A stretch of DNA of 15,182 nt, from contig JADFPM010000032.1 in NCBI GenBank assembly GCA_022562335.1, positions 1-15,182 on the forward strand, given 5' to 3'. The notes beneath the pieces were generated by a model. It had not been told where the DNA came from and ran no database searches. It worked only from the letters and a program-made list of their open reading frames with translations. Position 1 is the stretch's first letter; every line of letters starts with the position of its first letter. The stretch comes from Chloroflexota bacterium (GTDB lineage: Bacteria; Chloroflexota; Dehalococcoidia; Lucifugimonadales; UBA3495). The translations under genes and the position numbers were made by a program. This document shows positions 1 through 7,093 of this stretch, in pieces.

Positions 1-2
1 TG

Positions 3-245
3 GGGGTGTCCTTCGTAGTGGCCGCGTTTGTGCCCATCACCCCATATCTGTTCGTCGAGACCAAAACCGCGATTCCCGTTTCCGTGGCCGCGGCTCTCTT
101 AGGACTTTTCGTATTGGGAGTGGGCAAAGGCCGGTTGGTGCAAAAATCCCCGTGGTTGCAGGGGCTGGAGATCGTGGGCATCGGCGTGGTGTCGGCAGGA
201 ATCGGCTTCGCCCTGGGCGATCTGATCCCACGGCTGTTGTCATAG
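3..245 (+). CDS. C-terminal part of a VIT1/CCC1-like membrane transporter (5' end outside window)
   Basis: The reading frame is open to the left edge, so this is the last 81 codons of a longer gene; a GTG at position 6 is in frame but is probably internal. The visible protein has three hydrophobic stretches separated by a short basic loop (a GKGRL segment) and ends with GFALGDLIP. This resembles the last helices of the VIT1/CCC1 family of iron/manganese transporters, where a conserved Gly-rich final helix ends the protein. Members of that family move ferrous iron or manganese across membranes. The gene converges with the hydrolase downstream. The assignment rests on a short hydrophobic fragment, so the family is probable and the substrate unknown. 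Confidence 0.55.
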   Translation, partial: GVSFVVAAFVPITPYLFVETKTAIPVSVAAALLGLFVLGVGKGRLVQKSPWLQGLEIVGIGVVSAGIGFALGDLIPRLLS

Positions 246-266
246 CGGACCACTGTCTAGACTATC

Positions 267-300
267 CCGCCTGCTTGAGGTGTTGATCCGTCAAAGGCGG
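267..300. repeat. Imperfect inverted repeat between convergent genes
   Basis: CCGCC at 267-271 and TTGA at 275-278 can pair with TCAA at 291-294 and GGCGG at 296-300; a smaller TTGA/TCAA hairpin (283-294) is nested inside. A second small hairpin, TCCCG-TTG-CGGGA, follows at 305-317. They lie between the stop of the transporter fragment and the stop of the hydrolase, where a bidirectional terminator would be expected. Neither is followed by a T-run on either strand, so terminator function is only a guess. Confidence 0.25.
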
Positions 301-324
301 TGAGTCCCGTTGCGGGAAGGGCCG

Positions 325-1239
325 TTACGCCCCCGAGTTGTATACCCTGGCCAGCAGCTTCTCAGCCTCAACCAAAAAGTCGGCCGGATTGTCGCCCTGG
401 ACCAAATGCCCCGCCCTGGGAATGGTCGCGATGGCGCAGTCGGGAATCTCATCCCGCATCCGGTTCATCGTTTCTTCGGCAAATATGTCGCTGCGTTCAC
501 CCCTGACCACCAACGTGGGACAATCTATCTTCTGCACACATTCCCACAAACGGCCGGATTCCCAGCCCGGGGCCCGCGCGCCGGGGGTCCGCAGGACTTT
601 GTCGTACTTCCAAGACCACTTGCCGTCGGGCCGTTCCCGTATGCTGTGCTTCAAGGCCCCCACGACCTGGTCCCGTTGCCGCCCGGTGTATTCCTGGACA
701 CGGTCGGCAAACTCCTCGAAGGAGTCCAGCTCGTCGGGAAGCTGCTGAAACCGTTGTATCCGGTCCCGCCCGGCCCGCTGTCCCTGGGGGCCGGTGTCAA
801 CAATGACCAGCGCATCTAGGACATTGGGATGCCGGGAAGCCCAAACGTAGCTGTTCCTGCCGCCCATGGAATGGCCCATCAGCGTAAACCGGTCCAGCTT
901 GAGAGCGTCAACCACCGCATCGATATCCGTTTGCTGTGCCTCGATGGAATAGTCGCCATCCGGGGCCCAATCGCTGTCGCCATGCCCCCGTTGGTCAAGG
1001 GCCATGATGTGGTACCGGTCCGACAGGGCCAGAGAAACAAAATCCCAGCTATGCCCTTGCTGGGAGACTCCGTGGAGCATCAATATGTCGGGCTTGCCGG
1101 GGTCTCCCCACTCTAAATAATGGAAATCCAAGCCATTGGCATGAACGGTCTTGTCTATTGGCAGGCTTTCCTGGGAAAAGGAAACGCCCATCGCCCGAGC
1201 TGCTTCATACAGGCTCAAACCCACTGATTGAGACGCCAT
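325..1239 (-). CDS. alpha/beta hydrolase fold protein (epoxide hydrolase/esterase-like)
   Basis: The 304-residue protein has a typical alpha/beta hydrolase core. HG of the oxyanion region is at 56-57 (LMLHG), and DQRGHGDSD at 82-90 precedes the nucleophile elbow GHSMGG with Ser124. Asp251 lies in RGERSD and the catalytic His278 in AGH. There is no signal peptide, so it is probably cytosolic. Substrate cannot be read from the sequence; a Ser nucleophile argues for esterase, lactonase or C-C hydrolase activity rather than a haloalkane dehalogenase or epoxide hydrolase, which use Asp. The ATG at 1239 is supported by a GGAGGT site five bases upstream. It is a single gene, divergent from rplY and convergent with the transporter fragment. 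Confidence 0.85.
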   Translation of the reverse strand: MASQSVGLSLYEAARAMGVSFSQESLPIDKTVHANGLDFHYLEWGDPGKPDILMLHGVSQQGHSWDFVSLALSDRYHIMALDQRGHGDSDWAPDGDYSIEAQQTDIDAVVDALKLDRFTLMGHSMGGRNSYVWASRHPNVLDALVIVDTGPQGQRAGRDRIQRFQQLPDELDSFEEFADRVQEYTGRQRDQVVGALKHSIRERPDGKWSWKYDKVLRTPGARAPGWESGRLWECVQKIDCPTLVVRGERSDIFAEETMNRMRDEIPDCAIATIPRAGHLVQGDNPADFLVEAEKLLARVYNSGA

Positions 1240-1257
1240 CGGGTACCTCCGGCCAGA

Positions 1258-1285
1258 ATCAAACCAATAATAACCCGGTTGTCAA
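1258..1285 (-). promoter_or_regulatory. Candidate sigma-70 promoter for the alpha/beta hydrolase
   Basis: On the minus strand a perfect TTGACA (1285-1280) is followed after 16 bases by TTTGAT (4/6 match to TATAAT). Transcription would begin near 1251, right at the ribosome binding site of the hydrolase gene, giving a very short leader. That is tight, so the call is tentative. Confidence 0.28.
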
Positions 1286-1355
1286 GAAATCCCCTCGTTC
1301 CGGCCCGTCATCAACAGGCTTCATTCGAACGCCGGCGGGGGTCAACCCTCCCAGG

Positions 1356-1384
1356 TTTTCATTGCCTCTGCCGGATGCTATCAT
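1356..1384 (+). promoter_or_regulatory. Candidate sigma-70 promoter for rplY
   Basis: TTTTCA (1356-1361) and TATCAT (1379-1384) are separated by 17 bases, matching the sigma-70 boxes at 4/6 and 5/6 positions. The implied start is near 1391, leaving a leader of about 77 bases before the rplY ATG. Confidence 0.35.
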
Positions 1385-1467
1385 TATCCGGTTGGGCCAG
1401 GCTGAACCACCATGGCCGATGCCGGCCAACACCACAAATCAACGATGATTTTGGAGACACGACTGCC

Positions 1468-2127
1468 ATGACCACCGGAGCCATAAACCTGGAATTGGAA
1501 CCCCGGGAGATCCTGGGAAAGAAGGTAAGCCGGTTGCGTCGAGACGGGATCATCCCCGTGCACCTTTACGGCGCCGGAGTGGAATCCCGCTCGCTGCAAT
1601 GCCAGGCCAAAAGGCTGATTCAGGTTTTGTCGGCCGCCGGCGGAAGCACTCCCATCAACATAACCATCACCGGAGAGGCGGGCGGCCATCTGGCCTTCGC
1701 CAGAGAGATCCAATGGGACCCGAAACGGGACGACATCATCCACGTCGACCTGCTGGTCGCCGACACGTCACGCCCCGTTTCCGCCCAGGTGCCCATAATC
1801 CTGGTGGGGGAATCTCCGGGCGCCAGAAGCGTTAGCGGCACCATCGTACATCAACTCCGCACCCTTGACGTGGAAGCCCTGCCCTTGGAGATGCCCAGCC
1901 AATTGGAGATCGACCTGTCCACCCTTATCGAGCCCGAGGGGGTCATCCGGGCGGGTGACATAGACCTGCCGGCCAACGTGACCCGGCTCACCGATGCTGA
2001 TTTTGTGATCATCCGCATCGAGCAGCCCCGGGTGGAAGTGGAAGCCGGGGCTGAAGAACGCGATGCGGAGGCCGTGGAAGGCGCCCAAGCCACCGAGGAC
2101 GCCCCTACGGAAGAGGCGCCGGAATAG
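1468..2127 (+). CDS. rplY: 50S ribosomal protein L25 (CTC/TL5 long form)
   Basis: L25 binds 5S rRNA in the large ribosomal subunit. The 219-residue protein has the long CTC/TL5 architecture: an N-terminal 5S-binding beta-barrel (residues ~5-95, with the conserved REILGKKVSRLRRDGIIPVHLYG type opening) and a second beta domain (~100-190, containing the VDL..D..RPV.AQVPI and LEIDLSTL..G..I.AGDIDLP segments). It ends in an acidic Glu/Ala/Asp tail (~195-219), as often seen in this form. The ATG at 1468 has a GGAG 11 bases upstream. The frame is open further upstream without family similarity, so that extension is rejected. The gene is divergent from the hydrolase and followed after 86 bp by the DUF3800-like gene. 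Confidence 0.93.
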   Translation: MTTGAINLELEPREILGKKVSRLRRDGIIPVHLYGAGVESRSLQCQAKRLIQVLSAAGGSTPINITITGEAGGHLAFAREIQWDPKRDDIIHVDLLVADTSRPVSAQVPIILVGESPGARSVSGTIVHQLRTLDVEALPLEMPSQLEIDLSTLIEPEGVIRAGDIDLPANVTRLTDADFVIIRIEQPRVEVEAGAEERDAEAVEGAQATEDAPTEEAPE

Positions 2128-2213
2128 CCGTCAATCACCTGTTTCCGGGTCTGGCCTGACAACCCCGCCATACCCGGAGTTGACTGCCCGAGTTTCCCAA
2201 TGGAGGCAAAGTC

Positions 2214-2984
2214 TTGTATCTGGTATATCTCGGCGAGTCGGGAAACACCGGCAACAGCTTAAACGACCCCAATCAGCCCCACCACGTCCACGTTGGGCTG
2301 TTGGTGCATGAGACCCAGTCCGTGTCCATCAATGGCGAGTTCAACGCCCTCTACCGCAGGTATTTCGGGGGGCCTCCGGGCGAACAGGGAATGCCCAAGG
2401 AGATTCGTCCCGCCCACCTCTTTCAGGGTCAGGGATTTTTTAAATCATGGCCGCCCGCCAAGAGGGCAGAGCTCATCCAAGACTGTTTGGGCATCCTCAT
2501 CCGCCGGGAGACCCCGGTCATCGTCGCCCACGTCAACAAGCAGGAATATGCCCAGGCGCGGTCCAACGGCGACAACCCCAATTCCATGTGGCAGTCCCCA
2601 TCGGAACCCACCATCAGCCGGTTCCTCTTCGCGCTGAACATGTTCATCGATGAGTTGAACATGTCCCACCTGGACTCAACCCAACTTATGGAAAAGGAAT
2701 GGCCCATAGCCGATTTCGCCCTGGTGGTGGCCGGCGGCGGCCGGTCGGTGGAACCCAGGTTCATGGCCGAATTCCTCAAGTCTGAAGACGGGCAGGACAC
2801 CACGGCGGTGCTGGAGAACTTCTGCTTCGTCGATCCTGAATTCTCGGTGGGGACCCAGTTGGCGAACATGTGCGCCTACTTCTGCCGCCGATGGTTGCAG
2901 GACCCGTCCCGTCCCCAGCCCTACTTTGACGCCATGCGTGAAGGCAAGGTGATACAGGTCATCTATCAGGTGAACCTGGAGTAG
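2214..2984 (+). CDS. DUF3800-like protein with altered acidic motifs
   Basis: The 256-residue protein begins YLVYLGESGNTG, resembling the N-terminal Y-D-E-S-G signature of DUF3800. Near the C-terminus (about 213-226) is FSVGTQLANMCAYFCRRW, resembling that family's QLAD-hAYhhRR motif. DUF3800 proteins are thought to have an RNase H-like fold and their function is largely unknown; some occur near mobile or defence genes. Here the first Asp is Gly (GESG) and the late Asp is Asn (QLAN). The start is a TTG at 2214 with GGAGG seven bases before it; the ATG at 2200 is out of frame. The gene converges on the transporter operon with only 28 bp between. No partner gene gives a role. Confidence 0.7.
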   Translation: MYLVYLGESGNTGNSLNDPNQPHHVHVGLLVHETQSVSINGEFNALYRRYFGGPPGEQGMPKEIRPAHLFQGQGFFKSWPPAKRAELIQDCLGILIRRETPVIVAHVNKQEYAQARSNGDNPNSMWQSPSEPTISRFLFALNMFIDELNMSHLDSTQLMEKEWPIADFALVVAGGGRSVEPRFMAEFLKSEDGQDTTAVLENFCFVDPEFSVGTQLANMCAYFCRRWLQDPSRPQPYFDAMREGKVIQVIYQVNLE

Positions 2985-3012
2985 GGGCACTTCCTGGACC
3001 GATCAAATCTAC

Positions 3013-3900
3013 CTAATCAAACCGGGCCAGGCGGCGCAGCCAGGCGGCCATCAAGTCCACGGCGAGCACCAGGATCAGGTACCAGATGATTATCTGGGTC
3101 ACATCGGTGTAGTGGAAAAAGCTCAGGCTCAACCGTAGCTCCCGCCCCAACCCGCCGGCGCTGACAAACCCCACCACCACCGTGGTGCGTATCACGACCT
3201 CCCAGCGGTAGAGCAGGTAGGTCACGAAATGGGGAAGCGCCTGGGGCATTATCCCGTATACCAACATCTGCAGGTTGCTGGCCCCGGCGCTCCTCAGCGC
3301 CCTCGCCGGCGCCGGGTCCAGATTCTCCACCACCTCGGACGAAAGTTTCCCCAGCACTCCGTAGTTGTGGATCGCCAGGGCCACCGCCCCCGCCAGGATC
3401 CCCGGAGACAAAAAGAACACCAGCAAAAGGGCCCACACCAGCTCCGGCACCGCCCGGGTGACGGCGAATAGCCCCCTCAGCAGATAGTAAAGCAGGCGCC
3501 ATCGCAGCGAGAACCCCCCACCCAGTTCACCGCTTCCCACGTTCCGGGCCCCCGGCAGAAACGTCACCAGGACTGCGAGCCCAGCCATGCCGATGGCAAG
3601 CACGCTCATCGCCAGGGTCTGGTAGGCCAACCTCCCGGTATCTACCCACCGGCTCAAGCTCAAAAAGGCGGGCCGGACCTCCGAATCCACCCCGGCCAAC
3701 TCCTGCAGGAACCGGGAAGCATTGCCCCACGTTTTCGACGATGAGAACTCGTCCAAACCGCTGTCGCCGCCCAACAAAAGGTATCCCCATGAAAGGGCCG
3801 CCAGCAATAGGAACCCGTAGAAAGAGGCACGAGCAAAACTCATCGCGCGCCTGCCGCTCCCAGCGCCTCGGCTTCCGGTGATCCCTTTAGGGGCCGTCAT
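3013..3900 (-). CDS. phnE: Phosphonate-type ABC transporter permease (second PhnE-like subunit)
   Basis: This membrane permease is the last gene of the phnD-phnC-phnE-phnE operon and would pair with the other permease to form the channel. The protein (295 residues from the chosen start) has several hydrophobic helices. The family signature starts at TRAVPELVWALLLVFFLSPG, and the EAA-type coupling loop follows: ALRSAGASNLQMLVYGIMPQ, then LPHFVTYLLYRWE. It finishes with IRTTVVVGFVSAGGLG. The ATG at 3900 overlaps the stop of the preceding gene as ATGA, favouring it over an in-frame start 33 bases upstream; a further M at residue 20 is possible. The large periplasmic-side loop after helix 1 (about residues 38-85) is longer than usual. 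Confidence 0.88.
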   Translation of the reverse strand: MTAPKGITGSRGAGSGRRAMSFARASFYGFLLLAALSWGYLLLGGDSGLDEFSSSKTWGNASRFLQELAGVDSEVRPAFLSLSRWVDTGRLAYQTLAMSVLAIGMAGLAVLVTFLPGARNVGSGELGGGFSLRWRLLYYLLRGLFAVTRAVPELVWALLLVFFLSPGILAGAVALAIHNYGVLGKLSSEVVENLDPAPARALRSAGASNLQMLVYGIMPQALPHFVTYLLYRWEVVIRTTVVVGFVSAGGLGRELRLSLSFFHYTDVTQIIIWYLILVLAVDLMAAWLRRLARFD

Positions 3901-4688
3901 GCCATCAGGCTCCGTCTCACCCCGGCGCTCCACCGGTCAACCACCAAAACCAGCGCCACCAAGAACAACATCAACGTCCAAACCTGTCCGAACAACAGGT
4001 CGTTCAGGGAAAGCTGGATCTCAAAGCCCAAGCCCCGTATGCCCACGAAGCTCATGATGGCCGCCGCCCTTATCGAGCACTCAAACCGGTAAAACGTATA
4101 CCCGACGGCATCGGGCAGCGCCATGGGCAGCCGCCCGTACAGGAATACCCGGAACGGCGACGCCCCCGACGCCCGCAACGCCCGCAGCGGCCCCTCAGGC
4201 ACGTTGTTGAACAGATCGGCGTAGATCCTGCCCAGTATCCCAGCGTAGGGGAGGGCCAACGCCAGGACCGCGGTCAAAGATGACAACCCAAAGGCAGCCA
4301 CGAACAACAATGCCCACACCAACTCATGGATGGAGCGGACCGCCGCCAGGAAAAACCGCACCGCAATGATCAGCGCCCCAGATGTTTTCCCCGAGCCGAA
4401 AAAAGCGCCCGAGGCAATGACACTCAGGGGGAAACCCAGCAATATGGCCAAGGTTATGCCGGCCACGCCAAACACCAAGGTCTGCCAGGTGGCCTGCAAC
4501 GCTAAACCAAGAAAGGACGGCGACAATTCGGGCGGGAACAGGGCGGAGATGAATTCCCCCAGCACTCCGGCGCCTCCCGTGTGGAAAACCGGCCCGCCCC
4601 AATCGATGCTGGTCACACTCCAGATCACCGCCCCCACCATCAAAAGCGTGAGCAAGCGGCGATTGTCAGGCAACGGCAAAGCCTCCAT
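3897..4688 (-). CDS. phnE: Phosphonate-type ABC transporter permease (first PhnE-like subunit)
   Basis: The 263-residue permease has a first hydrophobic helix at about 12-28 and the PhnE signatures RSIHELVWALLFVAAFGLSS and ALALPYAGILGR. The EAA loop is ALRASGASPFRVFLYGRLP, and the protein ends FECSIRAAAIMSFVGIRGLG. The chosen ATG at 4688 gives the usual family length and a 23-base overlap with phnC. The frame is open upstream through a repeat region encoding RAGL/RASL units, with another ATG at 4808. That start would overlap phnC by 143 bases and add an odd cationic leader, so I reject it, but the ribosome binding site for 4688 is weak. The stop overlaps the next permease's ATG (ATGA). Confidence 0.87.
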   Translation of the reverse strand: MEALPLPDNRRLLTLLMVGAVIWSVTSIDWGGPVFHTGGAGVLGEFISALFPPELSPSFLGLALQATWQTLVFGVAGITLAILLGFPLSVIASGAFFGSGKTSGALIIAVRFFLAAVRSIHELVWALLFVAAFGLSSLTAVLALALPYAGILGRIYADLFNNVPEGPLRALRASGASPFRVFLYGRLPMALPDAVGYTFYRFECSIRAAAIMSFVGIRGLGFEIQLSLNDLLFGQVWTLMLFLVALVLVVDRWSAGVRRSLMA

Positions 4689-5595
4689 CCGACGGACCCG
4701 CAGACTGGCCCGCAGACTGGCCCGCAGACTGGCCCGCAGACTCGCCCGCAGACCCGCCCGCAGACCCGCCCGCAGACCCGCCGTGATCCCAGCCCTCGGG
4801 CCAGCCATTCCCTTCAAGAAGGTACAGGTCGTCCAGGTCTGCGATGCTGACCTTGCCAGCGGGACGGTCGAACTGGAGCTCACCCTGCCGCAAGCCAATG
4901 ACCCTGGTGAAGAACTTGAGTATCAACTCGGGTGAATGAAGGGTGGCGATCAGGGCCTTGTCCGGGGTATGGACCGGCCCGTCGGCGCCAGAATCGTCGA
5001 TGAGGCCGGTCATCAGGTCCAGCATATCCTCGGCCCTGGCCGGGTCCAGCGATGAGACCGGTTCATCGGCCAGGATTATCTTGGGCGACTGGACCATCAC
5101 CCGAGCCACGGCCAACCGCTGCTGCTCGCCTCCCGATAGATGGGACGTGCGTTCGTAGAGTTTGCCGGCCATGCCCAACTGCTCCAGCGCCGCCTCGGCC
5201 AGATGCTTGTCCCTGGGCCGGACCAGCGAGACCATCGACCGCAGCAGGCTCCACTCCCCCAGCCGCCCGGCCAGCACGTTGTGGATGGCCAATAGATGGG
5301 GCACCAGGTCGTACCCCTGATTGATCATTCCCACCAGCGATGAAAGTTCCCGGCCGGGTTTCAACCGCCCCAGGTCCCTGCCGTCCAACAGCAACTCGCC
5401 CCGGTCCGGCTGTTGCATGCCGGCCATCAATTCAAGAAGGGTCGTCTTGCCGCTGCCGCTGGGCCCGGCGATGGCCACCTTTTCCCCCGGCTCGATGGAA
5501 AAGCTGATCGGCGCCAGCGCCACGATCCCGGGATAGCTCTTGGCGATCCCCCGTGCCTCGATCAGCGGCGGAGCATGTCCGCCGTCTTGGGTCAT
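4666..5595 (-). CDS. phnC: Phosphonate-type ABC transporter ATP-binding protein
   Basis: The ATPase powers import through the two PhnE-like permeases. It has Walker A GPSGSGKTT (44-52), Q-loop Gln93 (NQGYDL), signature LSGGEQ (153-158), Walker B IILADEP (173-179), the D-loop SLDP, and switch His220 (TLHSPEL). It is about 40 residues longer than a plain PhnC because of a low-complexity tail (272-309) of SAGG/SAGE/SAGQ units encoded by a 12-bp tandem repeat. Its ATG overlaps the phnD stop as ATGA (5592-5595), which points to coupled translation. The family is clear. The substrate could be a phosphonate, phosphite or another small oxyanion, since only the transporter is present. Confidence 0.92.
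   Translation of the reverse strand: MTQDGGHAPPLIEARGIAKSYPGIVALAPISFSIEPGEKVAIAGPSGSGKTTLLELMAGMQQPDRGELLLDGRDLGRLKPGRELSSLVGMINQGYDLVPHLLAIHNVLAGRLGEWSLLRSMVSLVRPRDKHLAEAALEQLGMAGKLYERTSHLSGGEQQRLAVARVMVQSPKIILADEPVSSLDPARAEDMLDLMTGLIDDSGADGPVHTPDKALIATLHSPELILKFFTRVIGLRQGELQFDRPAGKVSIADLDDLYLLEGNGWPEGWDHGGSAGGSAGGSAGESAGQSAGQSAGQSAGPSDGGFAVA
4699..4782. repeat. Seven tandem 12-bp units inside the phnC 3' end
   Basis: The plus strand shows seven contiguous 12-mers. Three are CGCAGACTGGCC (4699-4734), one is CGCAGACTCGCC (4735-4746) and three are CGCAGACCCGCC (4747-4782). The units vary at only two positions, and in blocks, which suggests stepwise duplication. In the phnC frame (minus strand) each unit encodes Ser-Ala-Gly plus Gly, Glu or Gln; in the phnE frame it would encode Arg-Ala-Gly/Ser-Leu. 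Period 12 keeps both frames whatever the copy number. Confidence 0.93.
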
Positions 5596-6620
5596 CTGAT
5601 TATCCCCAGGCTGCGGGCAACGGTCTCTATCTCGTCATAGTTGTCATTTTGGCTGGGAATGAACCTCCGGGCGCTGAAAAGATCGAGTATGTCCCCGTGC
5701 TCTCCGTCGTTGAGGGATAAAAGCGCATCCCGCAATCTCCCGGTGAAGCCTTGCCCAAACCGCACCTCAACGTTGGGGTTTACCGTCCAGTTGTAGTCGA
5801 AATATTCCGGGGTGGTGTAGAACACGCGGACCCTTTCAAGATCGACCCGCCCCTGGTCCACGGCCCGGTCCCAGACGTTTTCGTTCAGCACGCCCACATC
5901 GAAGGAGCCCGATTCCACCAATTTCCAGGTCAGGTCGTGGGACCCGGAGTAATTGGGCAGAGACCTAAAATCTTTGTCCGGATCGATACCCGCCTGACCC
6001 ATGAAATGACGGGGCATTAGGTGTCCGGAAGTGGAGATCTCGCTGCCAAAGGTCAGGGTCAAATCCGAAGCCAGGCTTTTCAGCCCTGCCAACGAATCGA
6101 TGGGCAACGACTCTATGGGCACGCGGGCCCCGGCTATGAATTTCGTATGAAACCTGGCGTCCTGCTCCCGCTGGGCGATCACCTGGCTGCCCGGACGCCT
6201 GAGCCGGGCCTGAACGCCGGTCAGCCCGCCGAAGAATGCCAGGTCTAAACCGTCCTGGGAGAAAGCGGTGACCACCGCGGGATAATCAACCGTGGGCACG
6301 TATTCCACCTCTACTCCCAAGCGGTCCGATAGATAATCGGAAAAACTCTCATAGCGGCGGGCCAAGCGTGATGCATCCTGGTCTGGGATCCCACCCACCT
6401 TCAAAATGGGCGACACCCTCTGGTCTTCGCCGGAACAACCCGGCAGGATGCCCAACAGGATCAATGGAATAAAAACCAGGGCCAGCCATGCAATTCTCGC
6501 CGATACGTTTTTGATTACTCTCGATCTCCTGATTTGGCGCCGTACCCAGGCTTGATCAGTGCCCGGCTTGATCGGTGCCAGTCCTAACCGGCGCCAGACT
6601 TGACCGGGGTTGGCCGCCAT
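5592..6620 (-). CDS. phnD: Phosphonate-type ABC transporter substrate-binding lipoprotein
   Basis: This first gene of the operon encodes the extracytoplasmic binding protein. A strongly hydrophobic helix (WLALVFIPLILLGILPG) ends in a lipobox-like LPGC, after which the mature protein begins CSGEDQ. PhnD family blocks follow: RYESFSDYLSDRLGVEVEYVPT, LAFFGGLTGVQA, TFGSEISTSGHLMPRHF and SGSHDLTWKLVESGSFDVGVLN. The start is uncertain. ATG at 6620 gives 342 residues with a long 42-residue region before the hydrophobic helix; a TTG at 6707 would extend it further. No ATG or GTG lies close to the signal helix, and a degenerate 16-bp repeat covers this stretch. Ribosome binding sites are weak for all choices. 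Confidence 0.88.
   Translation of the reverse strand: MAANPGQVWRRLGLAPIKPGTDQAWVRRQIRRSRVIKNVSARIAWLALVFIPLILLGILPGCSGEDQRVSPILKVGGIPDQDASRLARRYESFSDYLSDRLGVEVEYVPTVDYPAVVTAFSQDGLDLAFFGGLTGVQARLRRPGSQVIAQREQDARFHTKFIAGARVPIESLPIDSLAGLKSLASDLTLTFGSEISTSGHLMPRHFMGQAGIDPDKDFRSLPNYSGSHDLTWKLVESGSFDVGVLNENVWDRAVDQGRVDLERVRVFYTTPEYFDYNWTVNPNVEVRFGQGFTGRLRDALLSLNDGEHGDILDLFSARRFIPSQNDNYDEIETVARSLGIIR
6551..6614. repeat. Four degenerate 16-bp tandem units in the 5' end of phnD
   Basis: Units at 6551-6566, 6567-6582, 6583-6598 and 6599-6614 share a CTTGATCGGTGCCAG-like consensus. The first two agree at 13 of 16 positions, and the other two match unit 2 at about 10-11 of 16. The period is not a multiple of three, so any copy change would shift the reading frame of whatever precedes the signal helix of PhnD. 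Confidence 0.55.
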
Positions 6621-6907
6621 CCGCAATATTCCGGTAAGGCAAAGAGCCAAAACCGGGGAAACCAGCCTGGATACGGGCAAGTAACAACCGTAGCCGTGAT
6701 TGTCCAACGGCTAACCTGGAGGCCATGGGCAGGAGATCTTTAAAGGGAGGTCTTGAGGCAGGGGTTCGAAACGAGGTTTAAATAACCATGGAGGTAAAAC
6801 CAACCCATTGGGACCGCCGGCCAATCCAGGCCCCACAGGACGCCACTCAGGTAAATCCGGCGGCGGGTTGGTGATGAAGATGCATATTTGAGCCTAGCAC
6901 ATAAAGG

Positions 6908-6936
6908 ATATTAATGATGTATATAAAATATGTCAA
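6908..6936 (-). promoter_or_regulatory. Candidate sigma-70 promoter for the phnDCEE operon
   Basis: On the minus strand a perfect TTGACA (6936-6931) and TAATAT (6913-6908, 4/6) are separated by 17 bases inside the most AT-rich stretch of the window. The start site would be near 6901, leaving a leader of some 280 bases to the phnD ATG at 6620. No Pho-box-like direct repeat was recognised nearby. Confidence 0.4.
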
Positions 6937-7002
6937 TGAGGTAATACGTGAGGGCTACCCCCCACAACCCTATCACCGTGCCCCCCGGCCGTCCTGCCCA
7001 GC

Positions 7003-7031
7003 TTTACAAGCCATGGGAGTGCGACTAGACT
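7003..7031 (+). promoter_or_regulatory. Candidate sigma-70 promoter for greA
   Basis: TTTACA (7003-7008, 5/6) and TAGACT (7026-7031, 4/6) are separated by exactly 17 bases. Transcription would begin near 7038, at the left arm of the potential hairpin in the greA leader, giving a leader of about 68 bases. lysS and serS may be read from the same promoter. Confidence 0.42.
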
Positions 7032-7039
7032 TTGGAGAA

Positions 7040-7092
7040 GGGAAACGGCGGCGCTCCGCTGTTATTCTCTCTTGTTTCCCGTCTTGTTTCCC
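7040..7092 (+). promoter_or_regulatory. Structured greA leader with alternative stems
   Basis: GGGAAAC (7040-7046) is complementary to GTTTCCC, which occurs twice (7074-7080 and 7086-7092) because of a perfect 12-bp direct repeat. A small inner hairpin GCGG-CGCT-CCGC lies at 7048-7059. Pairing with the second copy would place a stem directly against the GGAGGG ribosome binding site (7093-7098). Regulatory use is inferred; the base pairing itself is plain. Confidence 0.35.
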
Positions 7093-7093
7093 G
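7070..7093 (+). repeat. Perfect 12-bp direct repeat before greA
   Basis: TCTTGTTTCCCG occurs at 7070-7081 and again at 7082-7093, ending in the ribosome binding site of greA. Confidence 0.8.

Noticed and set aside
310..819. A 169-codon open frame on the plus strand opposite the alpha/beta hydrolase
   Set aside because: It is antisense to a gene with an intact catalytic triad and a good ribosome binding site, and shows no protein family features.
4699..4782. Repeat array as a CRISPR
   Set aside because: The units are contiguous 12-mers without spacers and lie in coding sequence.
4689..4898. Longer start for the first PhnE-like permease, including the RAGL/RASL leader
   Set aside because: It would overlap phnC by more than 140 bases and add residues not seen in the family; ATG at 4688 gives the normal length.
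6766..6796. GGTTCGAAAC followed by ATAACCA, resembling the T-arm and end of a tRNA
   Set aside because: The bases flanking the TTCGAAA loop (AGGGG and CGAGG) do not pair, and no acceptor, D or anticodon stem can be found upstream.
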